A stretch of 64,000 bases of DNA from NCBI GenBank assembly GCA_965198715.1, contig CBDAPV010000002.1, forward strand, positions 1,488,001 through 1,552,000, in the 5' to 3' direction. Below the pieces are notes generated by a model. That model ran no database searches and was not told the origin of the DNA. It saw only the letters and a program-made list of their open reading frames with translations. Source of the stretch: RH-AL1 sp965198715. Its GTDB lineage: Bacteria; Pseudomonadota; Alphaproteobacteria; Rhizobiales; Beijerinckiaceae. Shown here piece by piece: positions 19,203 through 27,927 of this stretch; the stretch's first letter is position 1, and every line of letters begins with the position of its first letter. The position numbers were made by a program, and so were the translations under genes.

Positions 19203-19386
19203 ATCCTCCTCCGCGCCAGCGAGGGAAGGGGACCATGCGGAGCATGGTGGAGGAGGCATGGGCCGGCCTCGATCTCGCTCGTCTGGGTTGCATGAGTCCT
19301 GACCAAGCTATGAAGCGCCGCAGCTCCCTCCACCGCCTGCGGCGGTCCCCTTCCCCCGCTCCGCTGCGCCGCGCAGGGGAGGATGC
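19203..19386. repeat. Palindromic intergenic repeat element (inverted arms)
   Basis: Two inverted arms of about 60 bases (19203-19263 and 19323-19386) share the pattern AGCG-GGGAAGGGGACC...GGTGGAGG and its complement. This is the layout of the dispersed palindromic repeats found many times in alphaproteobacterial genomes. Its right arm is included in the only open frame leading into the next gene's signal peptide. Confidence 0.7.
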
Positions 19387-20533
19387 GCGCGGCATCGCGC
19401 TTGCCCTTCTGACGCTGTTTGCCTTTCCCGCCCACGCCGCCGACCTCACGCTCGAGCTCGTCGGCACCCCCACCATCGTCTACGATTCCGCGCACGACGG
19501 TTGCACGCCGGACGATTTTCCCGACCTCAACGCGCGTGCCTTCCGCGACGCTGGCGGGCGCACGGTGATGTTCGCGCTGCACGATCGCAACAGGCCCCTC
19601 GTCGGCCCCGACCTGGCGCACCTCAAGCCCGATTGCCACGCGGCGCTGGTCTCGCCGGCCGACCCCGACCCGGCGCATTACGCCGACCGCAACTTCGTCG
19701 CCGCCACCTGGACCGACGACGGCCGCACGGTGGCGGCGCTGGTGCACCACGAGTACCACGCCGACCAGTTCGGCCGCTGCACGGCGCAAGGCGACCTCGC
19801 CTGCTGGTACAACACCGTCCTGGCGTACCGCTCGCGGGACGGAGGCCTCGACTTCTCGCGCGTGCCGAAGCCGGTGGTCGCGGCGGCGCCGTTCCGCCAG
19901 GATTTCGAGCAGGGCCGCCACCGCGGCTTCTTCAATCCCTCGAACATCATCGCTGGCGAAGGTGAGGCCTCGCGCTTCCGCTACGCGCTGATCTCCACCA
20001 CCGGCTGGGACGGCCAGCCCTACGGCAACTGCCTGTTCCGCACGTTGGACCCAGCGGCCGGCGGCTGGCGCGCCTGGGACGGCCATGGCTTCACCATCCG
20101 CTACGACGATCCCTACCGCCCCGGCTTCAAGCCACCGCAGCCCTGCCGCACGCTCGCACCCTTCACCTTCCCCGTCGGCTCGGTGGTGCTGCACGTGCCG
20201 ACCCACACCTTCGTCGCGCTGTTCGCGGCCAAGGCCGGCGGGATCTTCCCGCTGGCCGGCTTCTATTCGGCGATGAGCCGCGACCTGCTGCACTGGGGCG
20301 AGCCGCGCCTCGTCCTGGCCGCGCCCACGCTCTACGACGACCTGTGCCGCGCCGGCCCCTCGATCGTCGCCTACCCGGCAATCCTCGATGCCGCCTCCGC
20401 TGCCCGCAACTACGACACCATCGGTGACGCGCCCGAGCTGTTCTTCACCCGCATCGCGGTCGAGGGATGCGCGACCGGGCGGCGCCTGCTTCTGCGCCAG
20501 CGGCTCGCCGTGCGGCCGGGCGCGCCCTCTTGA
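19310..20533 (+). CDS. Secreted protein of unknown function in the exopolysaccharide cluster
   Basis: The product has about 407 residues. A hydrophobic signal 'GIALALLTLFAFPAHAA' is preceded by an unusually long Arg/Ser/Pro-rich n-region that is encoded by the right arm of a palindromic repeat; the real start is therefore uncertain (19310 is the nearest in-frame ATG, others at 19235 and 19292). The mature part has several blade-like segments ('NFVAATWTDDGRTVAALVHHEY', 'RSRDGGLDFSRV', 'SAMSRDLLHWGEPRLV'), the pattern of beta-propeller proteins such as sialidase/GH43-like folds, with many Cys (about nine). I do not recognise a named family. Its stop overlaps the start of the following polymerase-like gene, so the two are coupled. 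Confidence 0.65.
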   Translation: MKRRSSLHRLRRSPSPAPLRRAGEDARGIALALLTLFAFPAHAADLTLELVGTPTIVYDSAHDGCTPDDFPDLNARAFRDAGGRTVMFALHDRNRPLVGPDLAHLKPDCHAALVSPADPDPAHYADRNFVAATWTDDGRTVAALVHHEYHADQFGRCTAQGDLACWYNTVLAYRSRDGGLDFSRVPKPVVAAAPFRQDFEQGRHRGFFNPSNIIAGEGEASRFRYALISTTGWDGQPYGNCLFRTLDPAAGGWRAWDGHGFTIRYDDPYRPGFKPPQPCRTLAPFTFPVGSVVLHVPTHTFVALFAAKAGGIFPLAGFYSAMSRDLLHWGEPRLVLAAPTLYDDLCRAGPSIVAYPAILDAASAARNYDTIGDAPELFFTRIAVEGCATGRRLLLRQRLAVRPGAPS

Positions 20534-21777
20534 GCCTCGTCATCTCATACCGTGTGAAATCGGGAGTCGACTACCAGAGGCTGGTCGAGGCGGTGTTCGC
20601 AGCCTTCATCTTCTTCGGCATGCTGTCGCTGATCGAGCCCTCGCCCTACGACTTCCTGGCACTGCTCGCGATCCCGCTGTGGTTCGTAGGTGGCTTCCGC
20701 GTGCACAAGTCGCTCATCCCGATCCTGGCGCTTTGGGCCGTGTTCGAAGTTGCGGGCTTCCTCTCGCTGATGCCGTACTGGGACGAGCACGACGCGCGGC
20801 TCTACCAGCTACAGTCGCTCTACCTCTTCGTCACGACGGTCTTCTTCACGATCTTCTTTTCCGAGCGCAGCGAGCGGCGCGCCCAAATCTGCCTCGACGC
20901 CTTCACCGCCGGCGCACTGGTTTCGGCCGTGGCCGGGCTGATCGGCTATCTCGACATCGCCGGGCTCGCCAGCATCTTCACCATGGAGGAGGGCCGGGTC
21001 TCGGCGACCTTCAAGGATCCCAACGTGTTCGGCTCCTACATGGTGCTGGCCGCCTGCTACCTGCTCCAGCGCGCGCTGCTCGGCCGGCGCCGCACGGTGC
21101 TGTCGCTGGTCGGCCTCTTCGTCATCCTCATCGGCGTCTTCGTGTCGTTCTCGCGCGGCTCCTGGGGCGCGTGCCTGGGCGCCTGCCTCATCACGACGCT
21201 GACCGCCTTCCTCACCGCCGAGACGTTCGCCCTGCGCCGGCGCGTCGTGCGCATGATCGCCATTGCCGGCGTGCTGGGCGCGCTGGCGCTGGGCGGGCTC
21301 CTGTCGGTGCCATCGGTGCGCAACGTGTTCACCCAGCGCGCCGCAGTGACGCAGGATTATGATTCCGGCGTCACCGGCCGCTTCGGCAACCAGATCCGCT
21401 CGCTGCCGATGCTGGTCGAGCGTCCACTCGGCTTCGGGCCGCTGCGCTTCCGCCTGACCTTCGGGCTCGAACCGCACAATTCCTACATCGGCGGCTTCGC
21501 CAACGATGGCTGGCTCGGCGGCTTCACCTGGATTGCCATCGTGCTCGTCTCGCTCTTCGTCGGTGTCCGCCAGATGTTCGCGCCCTCGCCCTATCGCCGG
21601 CTGGCCCAGGTCTACGTGCCGACCATGGCCGTGCTGCTGGTCCAGGGCCTGCAGATCGACGTCGACCACTGGCGCCAGCTTTTCCTGTGCTTCGGCGCGG
21701 TCTGGGGTATGGAGGCGGCGCGCCTGCGCCGTGCCGCCGCTCCCGCCTTCGCGGACGAAGGTCTCGCGCCGGCCTGA
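20530..21777 (+). CDS. Wzy/WaaL-like O-antigen ligase/polymerase family membrane protein
   Basis: This is a protein of about 415 residues with roughly ten hydrophobic helices. It contains the Wzy_C-type features 'ATFKDPNVFGSYMVLAACYLL', 'VFVSFSRGSWGACLGA' and 'GLEPHNSYIGGFANDGWLGG', where the Arg and His of the large loops (SRG and PHN) are the conserved pair. It most likely polymerises or ligates the polysaccharide repeat unit at the periplasmic face. Start choice: a TTG at 20530 overlaps the upstream TGA (TTGA); a GTG at 20554 is an alternative. No Wzx flippase gene is found in the window. Confidence 0.85.
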   Translation: MSLVISYRVKSGVDYQRLVEAVFAAFIFFGMLSLIEPSPYDFLALLAIPLWFVGGFRVHKSLIPILALWAVFEVAGFLSLMPYWDEHDARLYQLQSLYLFVTTVFFTIFFSERSERRAQICLDAFTAGALVSAVAGLIGYLDIAGLASIFTMEEGRVSATFKDPNVFGSYMVLAACYLLQRALLGRRRTVLSLVGLFVILIGVFVSFSRGSWGACLGACLITTLTAFLTAETFALRRRVVRMIAIAGVLGALALGGLLSVPSVRNVFTQRAAVTQDYDSGVTGRFGNQIRSLPMLVERPLGFGPLRFRLTFGLEPHNSYIGGFANDGWLGGFTWIAIVLVSLFVGVRQMFAPSPYRRLAQVYVPTMAVLLVQGLQIDVDHWRQLFLCFGAVWGMEAARLRRAAAPAFADEGLAPA

Positions 21778-21785
21778 GGGCTGCC

Positions 21786-22172
21786 ATGCGGGTTTGGATC
21801 ATCATCGTCTCGGCGCTGGCCGGCCTCTACGGCGCCGCCGGCGTGGCGCTGGCCGCCGCCGGCGCGCACCTCGGCGGCAACGGCGCGCTTGCCACCACGG
21901 CGGCCTATTTCCTGCTGTTCCACGCCGCCGCGCTCGTTGGCCTGTGCACGGCCGCGGCCGGCAGCCGGAGGGCGATGCCGCTGATGACCGCCGCCTCGCT
22001 GATCGCGCTCGGCATCCTGCTCTTCTCCGGCCATCTCGCGCTGCACGCCCTCGCCGATCGCGTGCCGTTTCCCATCGCCGCGCCGATCGGCGGCTCGCTT
22101 GCGATCCTCGGCTGGCTCGTCGCCGCGATCGCCCTGCCCCTGGCGCTCGATCGCTCGCGGCCAACGCCTTAA
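21786..22172 (+). CDS. DUF423 small membrane protein
   Basis: The 128-residue protein has four hydrophobic segments and the DUF423 pattern: 'ALAGLYGAAGVALAAAGAHLGG' at the N-terminus, 'YFLLFHAAALVGL' in helix 2 and 'PIGGSLAILGWLVAAIA' at the end. The family is widespread in bacteria (YwdK-like) and of unknown function. It starts 8 bases after the polymerase-like gene, so it is probably on the same transcript. Confidence 0.88.
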   Translation: MRVWIIIVSALAGLYGAAGVALAAAGAHLGGNGALATTAAYFLLFHAAALVGLCTAAAGSRRAMPLMTAASLIALGILLFSGHLALHALADRVPFPIAAPIGGSLAILGWLVAAIALPLALDRSRPTP

Positions 22173-22295
22173 GTACATGAATTGATATTAACTTCGACCT
22201 GCGGCAACGCTTAGCCGATCTTGGGCTAGACATTGCGGCGCTTCGCGGGCAACGTCCGCGCACTACGGGGGCTACATCCAAGTCGATCGGATTAC

Positions 22296-22667
22296 ATGAG
22301 CAACGGGGGCGGGAAATCACTGATCCTGATCGTCGAGGACGAGCCTTTCATCGCCTTGACGCTGGAGGACATGCTGGACGAACTCGGCTTCGCGCATGCC
22401 GGGACGGTCGGCCAGGTCTCTGACGCGCTCGACCTCATCGGCCGCGATCCGGTGGATTGCGCCCTGCTCGACGTCAATCTCGGCTCGGAGAAGATCGATC
22501 CGGTGGCCGACCTGCTGGCCTCGCGCGGGTGTCCCTTCATCTTCACCACGGGCTACGGCCGCTCCGGCATCCCCAGCGGCCACGCCGACCGTCCGGTGCT
22601 GCAGAAGCCGTTCCGCATGGACGATCTCGCCACCATCCTGAAGCGCACGCTGAACGGCGCCGGCTGA
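22296..22667 (+). CDS. Single-domain response regulator
   Basis: The 123-residue protein is a lone receiver domain. It has the acidic pair in 'LIVEDEP', phosphoacceptor Asp about 59 in 'CALLDVNLG', Thr in 'IFTTGYG' and the Lys in 'VLQKPF', so it should be phosphorylatable. Single-domain receivers of this kind in alphaproteobacteria often accept phosphate from HWE-family kinases. A gene for a LOV/HWE-like protein lies 2.2 kb downstream, though that kinase looks degenerate. There is no output domain. Confidence 0.92.
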   Translation: MSNGGGKSLILIVEDEPFIALTLEDMLDELGFAHAGTVGQVSDALDLIGRDPVDCALLDVNLGSEKIDPVADLLASRGCPFIFTTGYGRSGIPSGHADRPVLQKPFRMDDLATILKRTLNGAG

Positions 22668-22735
22668 CAGTCTTGCCGCTCCCCACCTAATCTGCGATTT
22701 CGCTCCCGCCTGCGACAGGGCCCTAGGGGTTTGTC

Positions 22736-23620
22736 ATGACCGCCAAGATCCGCAAGGCCGTGTTCCCCGTGGCCGGGCTCGGCACGCGCTTCCTCCCCGC
22801 CACCAAGTCGGTGCCCAAGGAGATGCTGACCGTGGTCGACGCCCCCGTGCTGCAGCACGTCGTCGACGAGGCGATCGAGGCCGGCATCGAGCATTTCATC
22901 TTCGTCACCGGCCGCGGCAAGGCGATCATCGAGGATTACTTCGACATCGCCTACGAGCTCGAGGCGCTGCTGAAGGAGCGCAACAAGGCGCCGCAGCAGG
23001 CGCTGCTGAAGAAGCAGCTGCCGACGGCCGGCGCCACCTCCTTCACCCGCCAGCAGGCGCCGCTCGGCCTCGGCCATGCCGTATGGTGCGCCCGCGAACT
23101 CGTCGGCGACGAGCCCTTCGCCGTTGTGCTGCCCGACATGATCACCCTGCCCGGCGCCAAGGGCAGCCGCTGCCTCAAGCAATGCGTCGAGGCCTACGCC
23201 AAGACCGGCGGCGCCAACATCATCGCCGCCGAGGAGGTGCCGGCGAGCGAGACGCACAAGTACGGCGTGCTCTCGATCGGCGCGGACGAGGGCGACACCT
23301 TCGCCATCACCGGCATGGTCGAGAAGCCGCCGCAGGGCCAGGCGCCCTCCACCTCCATCATCTCCGGCCGCTACGTGCTCGGACCGGAGATCTTCGAGAT
23401 CCTCGCCAAGGTCGGCAAGGGCGCCGGCGGCGAGATCCAGCTCACGGACGGCATGAAGCAGCTCAGCGAGCGCGCGCCGTTCCACGGCGTCCGCTTCGAC
23501 GGCAAGACCCACGACACCGGCTCCAAGCTCGGCTTCCTGCTGGCCAACGTCGCCTTCGCGCTGCAGGACGCGGAGATCGCGGCCGAGTTCGCCCGCGAGG
23601 CAAAGGCGCTGCTCGGCTGA
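22736..23620 (+). CDS. galU: UTP--glucose-1-phosphate uridylyltransferase
   Basis: The 294-residue enzyme makes UDP-glucose, the donor for many exopolysaccharide sugars. The nucleotide-binding signature 'FPVAGLGTRFLPATKSVPKEML' is complete, as are 'VDEAIEAGIEHFIFVTGRGK' and the metal-binding 'VVLPDMI'. Length matches E. coli GalU (302). It has its own upstream gap (68 bp) and is followed by a palindromic repeat. Its nearness to the exopolysaccharide cluster fits a precursor-supply role. Confidence 0.97.
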   Translation: MTAKIRKAVFPVAGLGTRFLPATKSVPKEMLTVVDAPVLQHVVDEAIEAGIEHFIFVTGRGKAIIEDYFDIAYELEALLKERNKAPQQALLKKQLPTAGATSFTRQQAPLGLGHAVWCARELVGDEPFAVVLPDMITLPGAKGSRCLKQCVEAYAKTGGANIIAAEEVPASETHKYGVLSIGADEGDTFAITGMVEKPPQGQAPSTSIISGRYVLGPEIFEILAKVGKGAGGEIQLTDGMKQLSERAPFHGVRFDGKTHDTGSKLGFLLANVAFALQDAEIAAEFAREAKALLG

Positions 23621-23635
23621 GCCATCCCTCCCCCC

Positions 23636-23803
23636 CCCGCGCGCCGGGATCCCTTCTCCCCTTGCGGGAGAAGGTGCTCGGAGGGCGGATGAGCGGTCGG
23701 GAAACGTCGCCGGCCGTCTCTGCCGCGGTCCAACCTCCCAGGATCGAGCGACCCCTCATGCGGCGCTTTGCGCCACCTTCTCCCGCAAGGCGAGAAGGGC
23801 TTG
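23636..23803. repeat. Palindromic intergenic repeat element
   Basis: The left arm contains CCCTTCTCCC-TTGCGGGAGAAGGTG and the right arm CACCTTCTCCCGCAAGG-GAGAAGGG, so the outer arms are inverted copies about 90 bases apart; each arm is itself a small hairpin. This is a common dispersed repeat type in Hyphomicrobiales. It fills the gap between galU and the DUF3750 gene. Confidence 0.75.
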
Positions 23804-23887
23804 TCCTGCATAGTGTCGCCAAAAGCGGCCCCGGTTTGAATGCCGTAGGCGCAGCGTGGGAGAACCCGCCCCACATGAGGGATCGCC

Positions 23888-24616
23888 ATGTCGCGCCTTA
23901 CCCTCGCAATCCTCCTCCTCGTCGTGCTTCCGCTCGCCGTAGCCACGGCGCGCTACCTCCTGCGCGACAGCCGCGTCCCGTGGCGCGAAGCCGACCGCTC
24001 CAGCGCCGGCCTGTTGCCCGAAGCGACCCGTCACAGCGCAGCCGTGGTCCGCGTGTATTCGGCGCGCACGGTCAGCTGGCGCGGTATCCTCGCCACGCAT
24101 TGCTGGATCGTGGTCAAGTCGGCCGGCGCGCCGGCGTACCGACGCTTCGACTACACCGCCTGGGGCGAACCGATCTGGATCGACCGCTTCGTGCCCGACG
24201 GACGCTGGTTCGGCAGCCTGCCCGACACCGTCTTCGCCGCCGACGGCGATGCGGCTGAGCGCATGATCCCGCTCATCTCGGCCGCGATCCGGACCTACCG
24301 CTTCGGACGCCCGGGCGACTACCACGCCTGGCCCGGCCCCAACTCCAACACTTTCGTCGCCGCCGTCATGAGCGCCGTGCCCGGCATCAAGGCGAGCCTG
24401 CCCCCGACCGCGATCGGCAAGGACTTCCCCTACGACGGCCGCCGCTTCGGCCTGACCCCGTCCGGCACCGGCGTACGCCTCAACCTCGGCGGCTATGTCG
24501 GCCTGACGCTCGGCTGGGTGGAAGGCATCGAGATCAACCTCCTCGGCGCCGTCTGGGGCCTCGACCTGCGCCGGCCGGGCGTGAAGCTGCCGGCGATCGG
24601 ACGGGTCGGGATTTAG
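23888..24616 (+). CDS. DUF3750 protein
   Basis: The 242-residue protein starts with an N-terminal membrane anchor or signal (MSRLTLAILLLVVLPLAVA). It contains the DUF3750 hallmarks 'VYSARTVSWRGILATHCWIVVK', 'YHAWPGPNSNTFVA' and 'TAIGKDFPYDGRRFG'. The family is found in proteobacteria and its function is unknown; the conserved His-Trp, Asn-Ser-Asn and Asp residues suggest a peptidase- or NlpC-like periplasmic enzyme, but this is inference. It stands alone. Confidence 0.88.
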   Translation: MSRLTLAILLLVVLPLAVATARYLLRDSRVPWREADRSSAGLLPEATRHSAAVVRVYSARTVSWRGILATHCWIVVKSAGAPAYRRFDYTAWGEPIWIDRFVPDGRWFGSLPDTVFAADGDAAERMIPLISAAIRTYRFGRPGDYHAWPGPNSNTFVAAVMSAVPGIKASLPPTAIGKDFPYDGRRFGLTPSGTGVRLNLGGYVGLTLGWVEGIEINLLGAVWGLDLRRPGVKLPAIGRVGI

Positions 24617-24836
24617 GTTGGCCGCGCGTTCGGCCATCCAGGGCGATCAATTACTACACTGATAGCATGGTGCAATTGGCCGCAAACCTTGTAGGTTGGC
24701 TGCAAGCGACGGTCGACCAGAGTCTCAGCATCCGCGACGTCGGTCTTCATCCTTTGATGACGCGACGTGGTCAAAGGATGCACGATCTGTCGGCACTGCG
24801 TCGAATGGTGCGATCGGTCGAATGGGTCGAGCTGTC

Positions 24837-25853
24837 ATGGAACACTCGGAAAGGATGCCGCAGCTCGAGATGCTCGAGGGGTCGATGATGTCGGCCCGCA
24901 TGGCCATGGCGATCAGCGATCCGCATCAAGCGGACAACCCCATCGTGTTCGCCAACCCGGCCTTCATGGAGATGACGGGCTACGAGAGCGCCGAGGTCAT
25001 CGGCCGTAATTGCCGGTTCCTGCAAGGCCCCGACACCAGTCCGTCCCAGCTCTCCATCCTACGACATGCTCTGGACGAGAGACGCGCCGTCGAGATCGAC
25101 CTGTTGAACTATCGTCGGAACGGACAGGCCTTTCACAACCGCCTCTTCGTCAGCCCCGTTTTGGATCACCACGGCGAACTGGTCCATTTCTTCGCCTCGC
25201 AGCTCGACGTGACGCCGCAGAAGCGCTTCGAGTCGCTGACCCGGCGGAGGGAAGACGTCCTGCGGGCTGTCGGCAACGAGTTCCACGCGAGGGTCCAGAC
25301 GACGATCGACAACGTTCAATCCATGGTCGAGGGCGCCTTGCAGTCGGCCTCGTCTCCGATGGCGGCCGCGGCGGACATCAGCGAGAAGCTCGTCGCGCTC
25401 GGCCACGTGCACAAGTCGCTGATCAAGAGCGACTGGGACAACCTCGAAATACGCGACATCGTCACATCGGCGTTGCGAACGGCGTCGCAGACCTCGAACA
25501 GGATGCAGCTGTCCGGCCCGAGCCTGAAGCTGTCGCCGCGCCTCGCCTTCCAGGTGGCCGCCTTCGTCCGCGACCTCTTCATCCAGTCGATGTCCGAGGG
25601 CGCGCTTCAGGACAAGCATGGGCATGTCTGCATCGAGTGGTCGCGCAGCACTCAAGGCGCCTCCGACGAGCTGGTCCTCGTCTGGCGGGACTACGTTGCG
25701 GAGCGGGTCGCGAACGTCCGCTCGAAGCGCGCCTTCCACAGCATCCTGCACAATGGCGGTGCGGCAGCGACGATCGGGTACAATGCCGACGAAGGCTGCA
25801 TGCGCTACGTCGGGACCTTCAGGCTGGATCCGCACGACAGCGAGCTCGCGTAA
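24837..25853 (+). CDS. LOV blue-light sensor protein with degenerate HWE-type histidine-kinase region
   Basis: The 338-residue cytoplasmic protein begins with a LOV/PAS domain (about 8-135). The flavin-adduct motif is 'GRNCRFLQG' (Cys about 59), and the FMN-contacting 'NYRRNGQAFHNRLFVSPV' is intact. The rest aligns with HWE/HisKA_2 kinases, but the phospho-His box reads 'VGNEFHARVQTTIDNVQSM' (the His survives, the usual NHRVKN does not). The ATP-binding N-box that should read like 'ELATNA' is 'DLFIQS', and no G-box is seen. It therefore probably senses light but may not phosphorylate. The ATG at 24837 is the closest Met to the LOV domain. Confidence 0.88.
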   Translation: MEHSERMPQLEMLEGSMMSARMAMAISDPHQADNPIVFANPAFMEMTGYESAEVIGRNCRFLQGPDTSPSQLSILRHALDERRAVEIDLLNYRRNGQAFHNRLFVSPVLDHHGELVHFFASQLDVTPQKRFESLTRRREDVLRAVGNEFHARVQTTIDNVQSMVEGALQSASSPMAAAADISEKLVALGHVHKSLIKSDWDNLEIRDIVTSALRTASQTSNRMQLSGPSLKLSPRLAFQVAAFVRDLFIQSMSEGALQDKHGHVCIEWSRSTQGASDELVLVWRDYVAERVANVRSKRAFHSILHNGGAAATIGYNADEGCMRYVGTFRLDPHDSELA

Positions 25854-25986
25854 GTTCACGCGAAAGCGGCCATCCCGCCTCGCAGGACGGCGACGACGTG
25901 ATTGTTTGCGACGAGGCGGGGAACCCGATCTTCCTTCCCGATGTCGCCAAGGCCCAGACGTACCGACTGGCGGAAAAGCTTCGTCC

Positions 25987-26070
25987 TTGCGAGCGAAGCG
26001 AAGTAACCCAAGGGTTAACCTGGAACGGTCTACAAGATTGCCCCTGAGTTGCTTCGCCTTCGGCTCGCAA
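25987..26070. repeat. Inverted intergenic repeat
   Basis: TTGCGAGCGAAGCGAAGTAAC (25987-26007) and its near-complement (26048-26070) face each other across about 40 bases. The TTGCGAGC-GAAGCGAAG pattern is a dispersed repeat type common in alphaproteobacteria. The preceding 130 bp after the LOV gene has no supported gene. Confidence 0.7.
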
Positions 26071-26111
26071 TGAGTAGGTACCGGAACGCGCTCTCGCCGT
26101 GCGGGCGAGCC

Positions 26112-27506
26112 TCAGAGCACCTTGGCCCCCGCGGGAATGTCGGCGACCTCGAGGTCGTGTTCGACCTGAAGGAGCGTGGTCGGCGAGGTGCTGCGCAGCA
26201 CGAAGAACCAGGCCGCGCCCAGGCCCATGTAGACGACGAAGATGTAGGGCAGCAGGTTCAGCGGATAGGCCGGCACGGGGTAGAGGCTGCCGAGCAGCGC
26301 CAGCAGCATGAGTACGGCACCGGTCGCGCCGAAGGCGATTGTGCCGGCCGTCAATTCGCCCGTCTTGCGCAGGTAGACCGGTGCGGCCACCGAGCAGAGC
26401 CCGTAGACGACGATGAAGCCGTACGAGGCCAGCGTGCCGTACCAGCCAAAGGTGTCGAGCTCGGCGTTGCCGCTGAAGGCGGCGCACAGGACGAAATTCA
26501 GCACCGCGCCGAGGACGAGCGCGAGATGCGGCGTCTGATGGCGCAGGTGCACCCGCCCCATCGACGCGTGCAGGAAGCGGTAGCGCCCCAGCGAGTAAAG
26601 GATGCGGCCGAAGGCGTTCAGCGAGGCCAGCGCGCAGGCGAAGCTCGAGATGACCGCGCCGAAGTAGACCAGCACGATCAGCAAGCGGTGTCCGACGAGA
26701 ATATCGGCGAGCGGTGCGCCGCTGGCGCCGAGCTTCGTCACGTCGTCGCCGAAGCCCTGCGTCACGACGTAGGTGGTCAAGACGAAGAAGATGCCTGACG
26801 TCAACGCCGTCAGCATGATCGCGCGCGGGATCGTCGAACCCGGATTGCGCGCCTCCTTGCCGAGCGTGGCGGCGCTCTCGAAGCCGACGTAGGAGAAGAT
26901 CGCGAAGACCACCGCCTGCACCGACTTTCCGACGTCCATGTTGGCGAGGGTGAGCTGCTTGGTATCGAGCTTGAAGCCGGTGGTGGCGAGCGCCGCCACG
27001 CAGACCGCCAGGATGATCGTGACGGAAATCGCCTCGAGGCTGAGGCCGACGCGCGACGACAGCCGTATGTCGCGCAGCGCGAGCAGCAGCGCGAGGCCGG
27101 AGACGATGAAGTACAGCAGCAGCGTGTTGGGCACGGAGGCGATGCCGAGCGCGCCCAGCAGCGTCTTCAGGAAGATCGAGCTGGCGACGGTGAGCGCCAT
27201 GGCGGTGGTGAGATAGGCCGCTAGCATCGCCCACCCCGCGAGCAGCCCGTAACCGGGCCCGAGCGAGCGCGACACGTAGATGAAGAACGAACCGGCCGCG
27301 GGGATGCGCTTGGCGAGCTTGCCGACGTTCACCCCGACGATGAGCAGCGCGACCGTCGCGACGACGTAGACGAGCCAGGAGGCGGTGCCGGCCATGCCCG
27401 CGACCACCGCCACGGCGAGCGCCGGCGTCAAAGTGGGAGACACGTTGGCGACCGATTGGCCGAGCGTCTCCAGAAACGAGAGACTGTCCTTCTTGAGCAC
27501 CGACAT
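26112..27506 (-). CDS. APC-superfamily amino-acid permease
   Basis: The 464-residue integral membrane protein has about twelve helices. The signature first helix 'FLETLGQSVANVSPTLTPAL' and helix 6-like 'AVVFAIFSYVGFESAATLGKEARNPGSTIPRAI' are typical of amino-acid/polyamine/organocation permeases. It probably imports an amino acid or amine by proton symport; the substrate cannot be told. The ATG at 27506 is chosen because 23 upstream codons in frame are not family-like. It is transcribed divergently from prfB across a 421-bp gap containing repeated GTAC-centred palindromes. Confidence 0.9.
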   Translation of the reverse strand: MSVLKKDSLSFLETLGQSVANVSPTLTPALAVAVVAGMAGTASWLVYVVATVALLIVGVNVGKLAKRIPAAGSFFIYVSRSLGPGYGLLAGWAMLAAYLTTAMALTVASSIFLKTLLGALGIASVPNTLLLYFIVSGLALLLALRDIRLSSRVGLSLEAISVTIILAVCVAALATTGFKLDTKQLTLANMDVGKSVQAVVFAIFSYVGFESAATLGKEARNPGSTIPRAIMLTALTSGIFFVLTTYVVTQGFGDDVTKLGASGAPLADILVGHRLLIVLVYFGAVISSFACALASLNAFGRILYSLGRYRFLHASMGRVHLRHQTPHLALVLGAVLNFVLCAAFSGNAELDTFGWYGTLASYGFIVVYGLCSVAAPVYLRKTGELTAGTIAFGATGAVLMLLALLGSLYPVPAYPLNLLPYIFVVYMGLGAAWFFVLRSTSPTTLLQVEHDLEVADIPAGAKVL

Positions 27507-27927
27507 GTTCAGGCCCTCACCTTGCAGCAGGAGGAATATTCTTCCAGCTATAAATATTGACGCATCAAGAAACATGCCAGATTGTCTCAGGCTTGCCGAC
27601 GTACCGGGTCTTGGCCGGCGACGGGTGGGGCATGAGGCCGTTCGGCGATACCGGACCGGGTCCGAGGGAGCCTTGTCGGCGTACGCGCCGATGGCAGGGG
27701 TTTGTGTCGCGGTACGTCGACACCGGCCCGCCTCGTTGTCGCGGTACGTCGACTTTGGCAGGCCTACTTGTCAGGGCTCGTGACATGGGCGGGCCTCGGT
27801 ATCCCAACCGGAACAAGGACTTGACACCGGTTCGTATACCGCATAGACCACTCGCCGGCAAGGGCGCATGAGAGCGCCCGCCATTGACCGCAATCGCCCT
27901 TTCCCGAACGAGGATATCGTCATCGCC
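27507..27927. promoter_or_regulatory. Divergent intergenic region with repeated GTAC-centred palindromic sites
   Basis: No gene is supported in these 421 bp. The core GTAC occurs in similar palindromic context at 27601, 27681, 27712 and 27744. Two of them are exact 17-base repeats, TGTCGCGGTACGTCGAC (27705-27721 and 27737-27753). The last three are spaced 31-32 bp, i.e. about three helical turns, which looks like an operator array for the permease or for prfB. AT-rich sequence at 27545-27560 could hold the minus-strand promoter. Confidence 0.5.
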
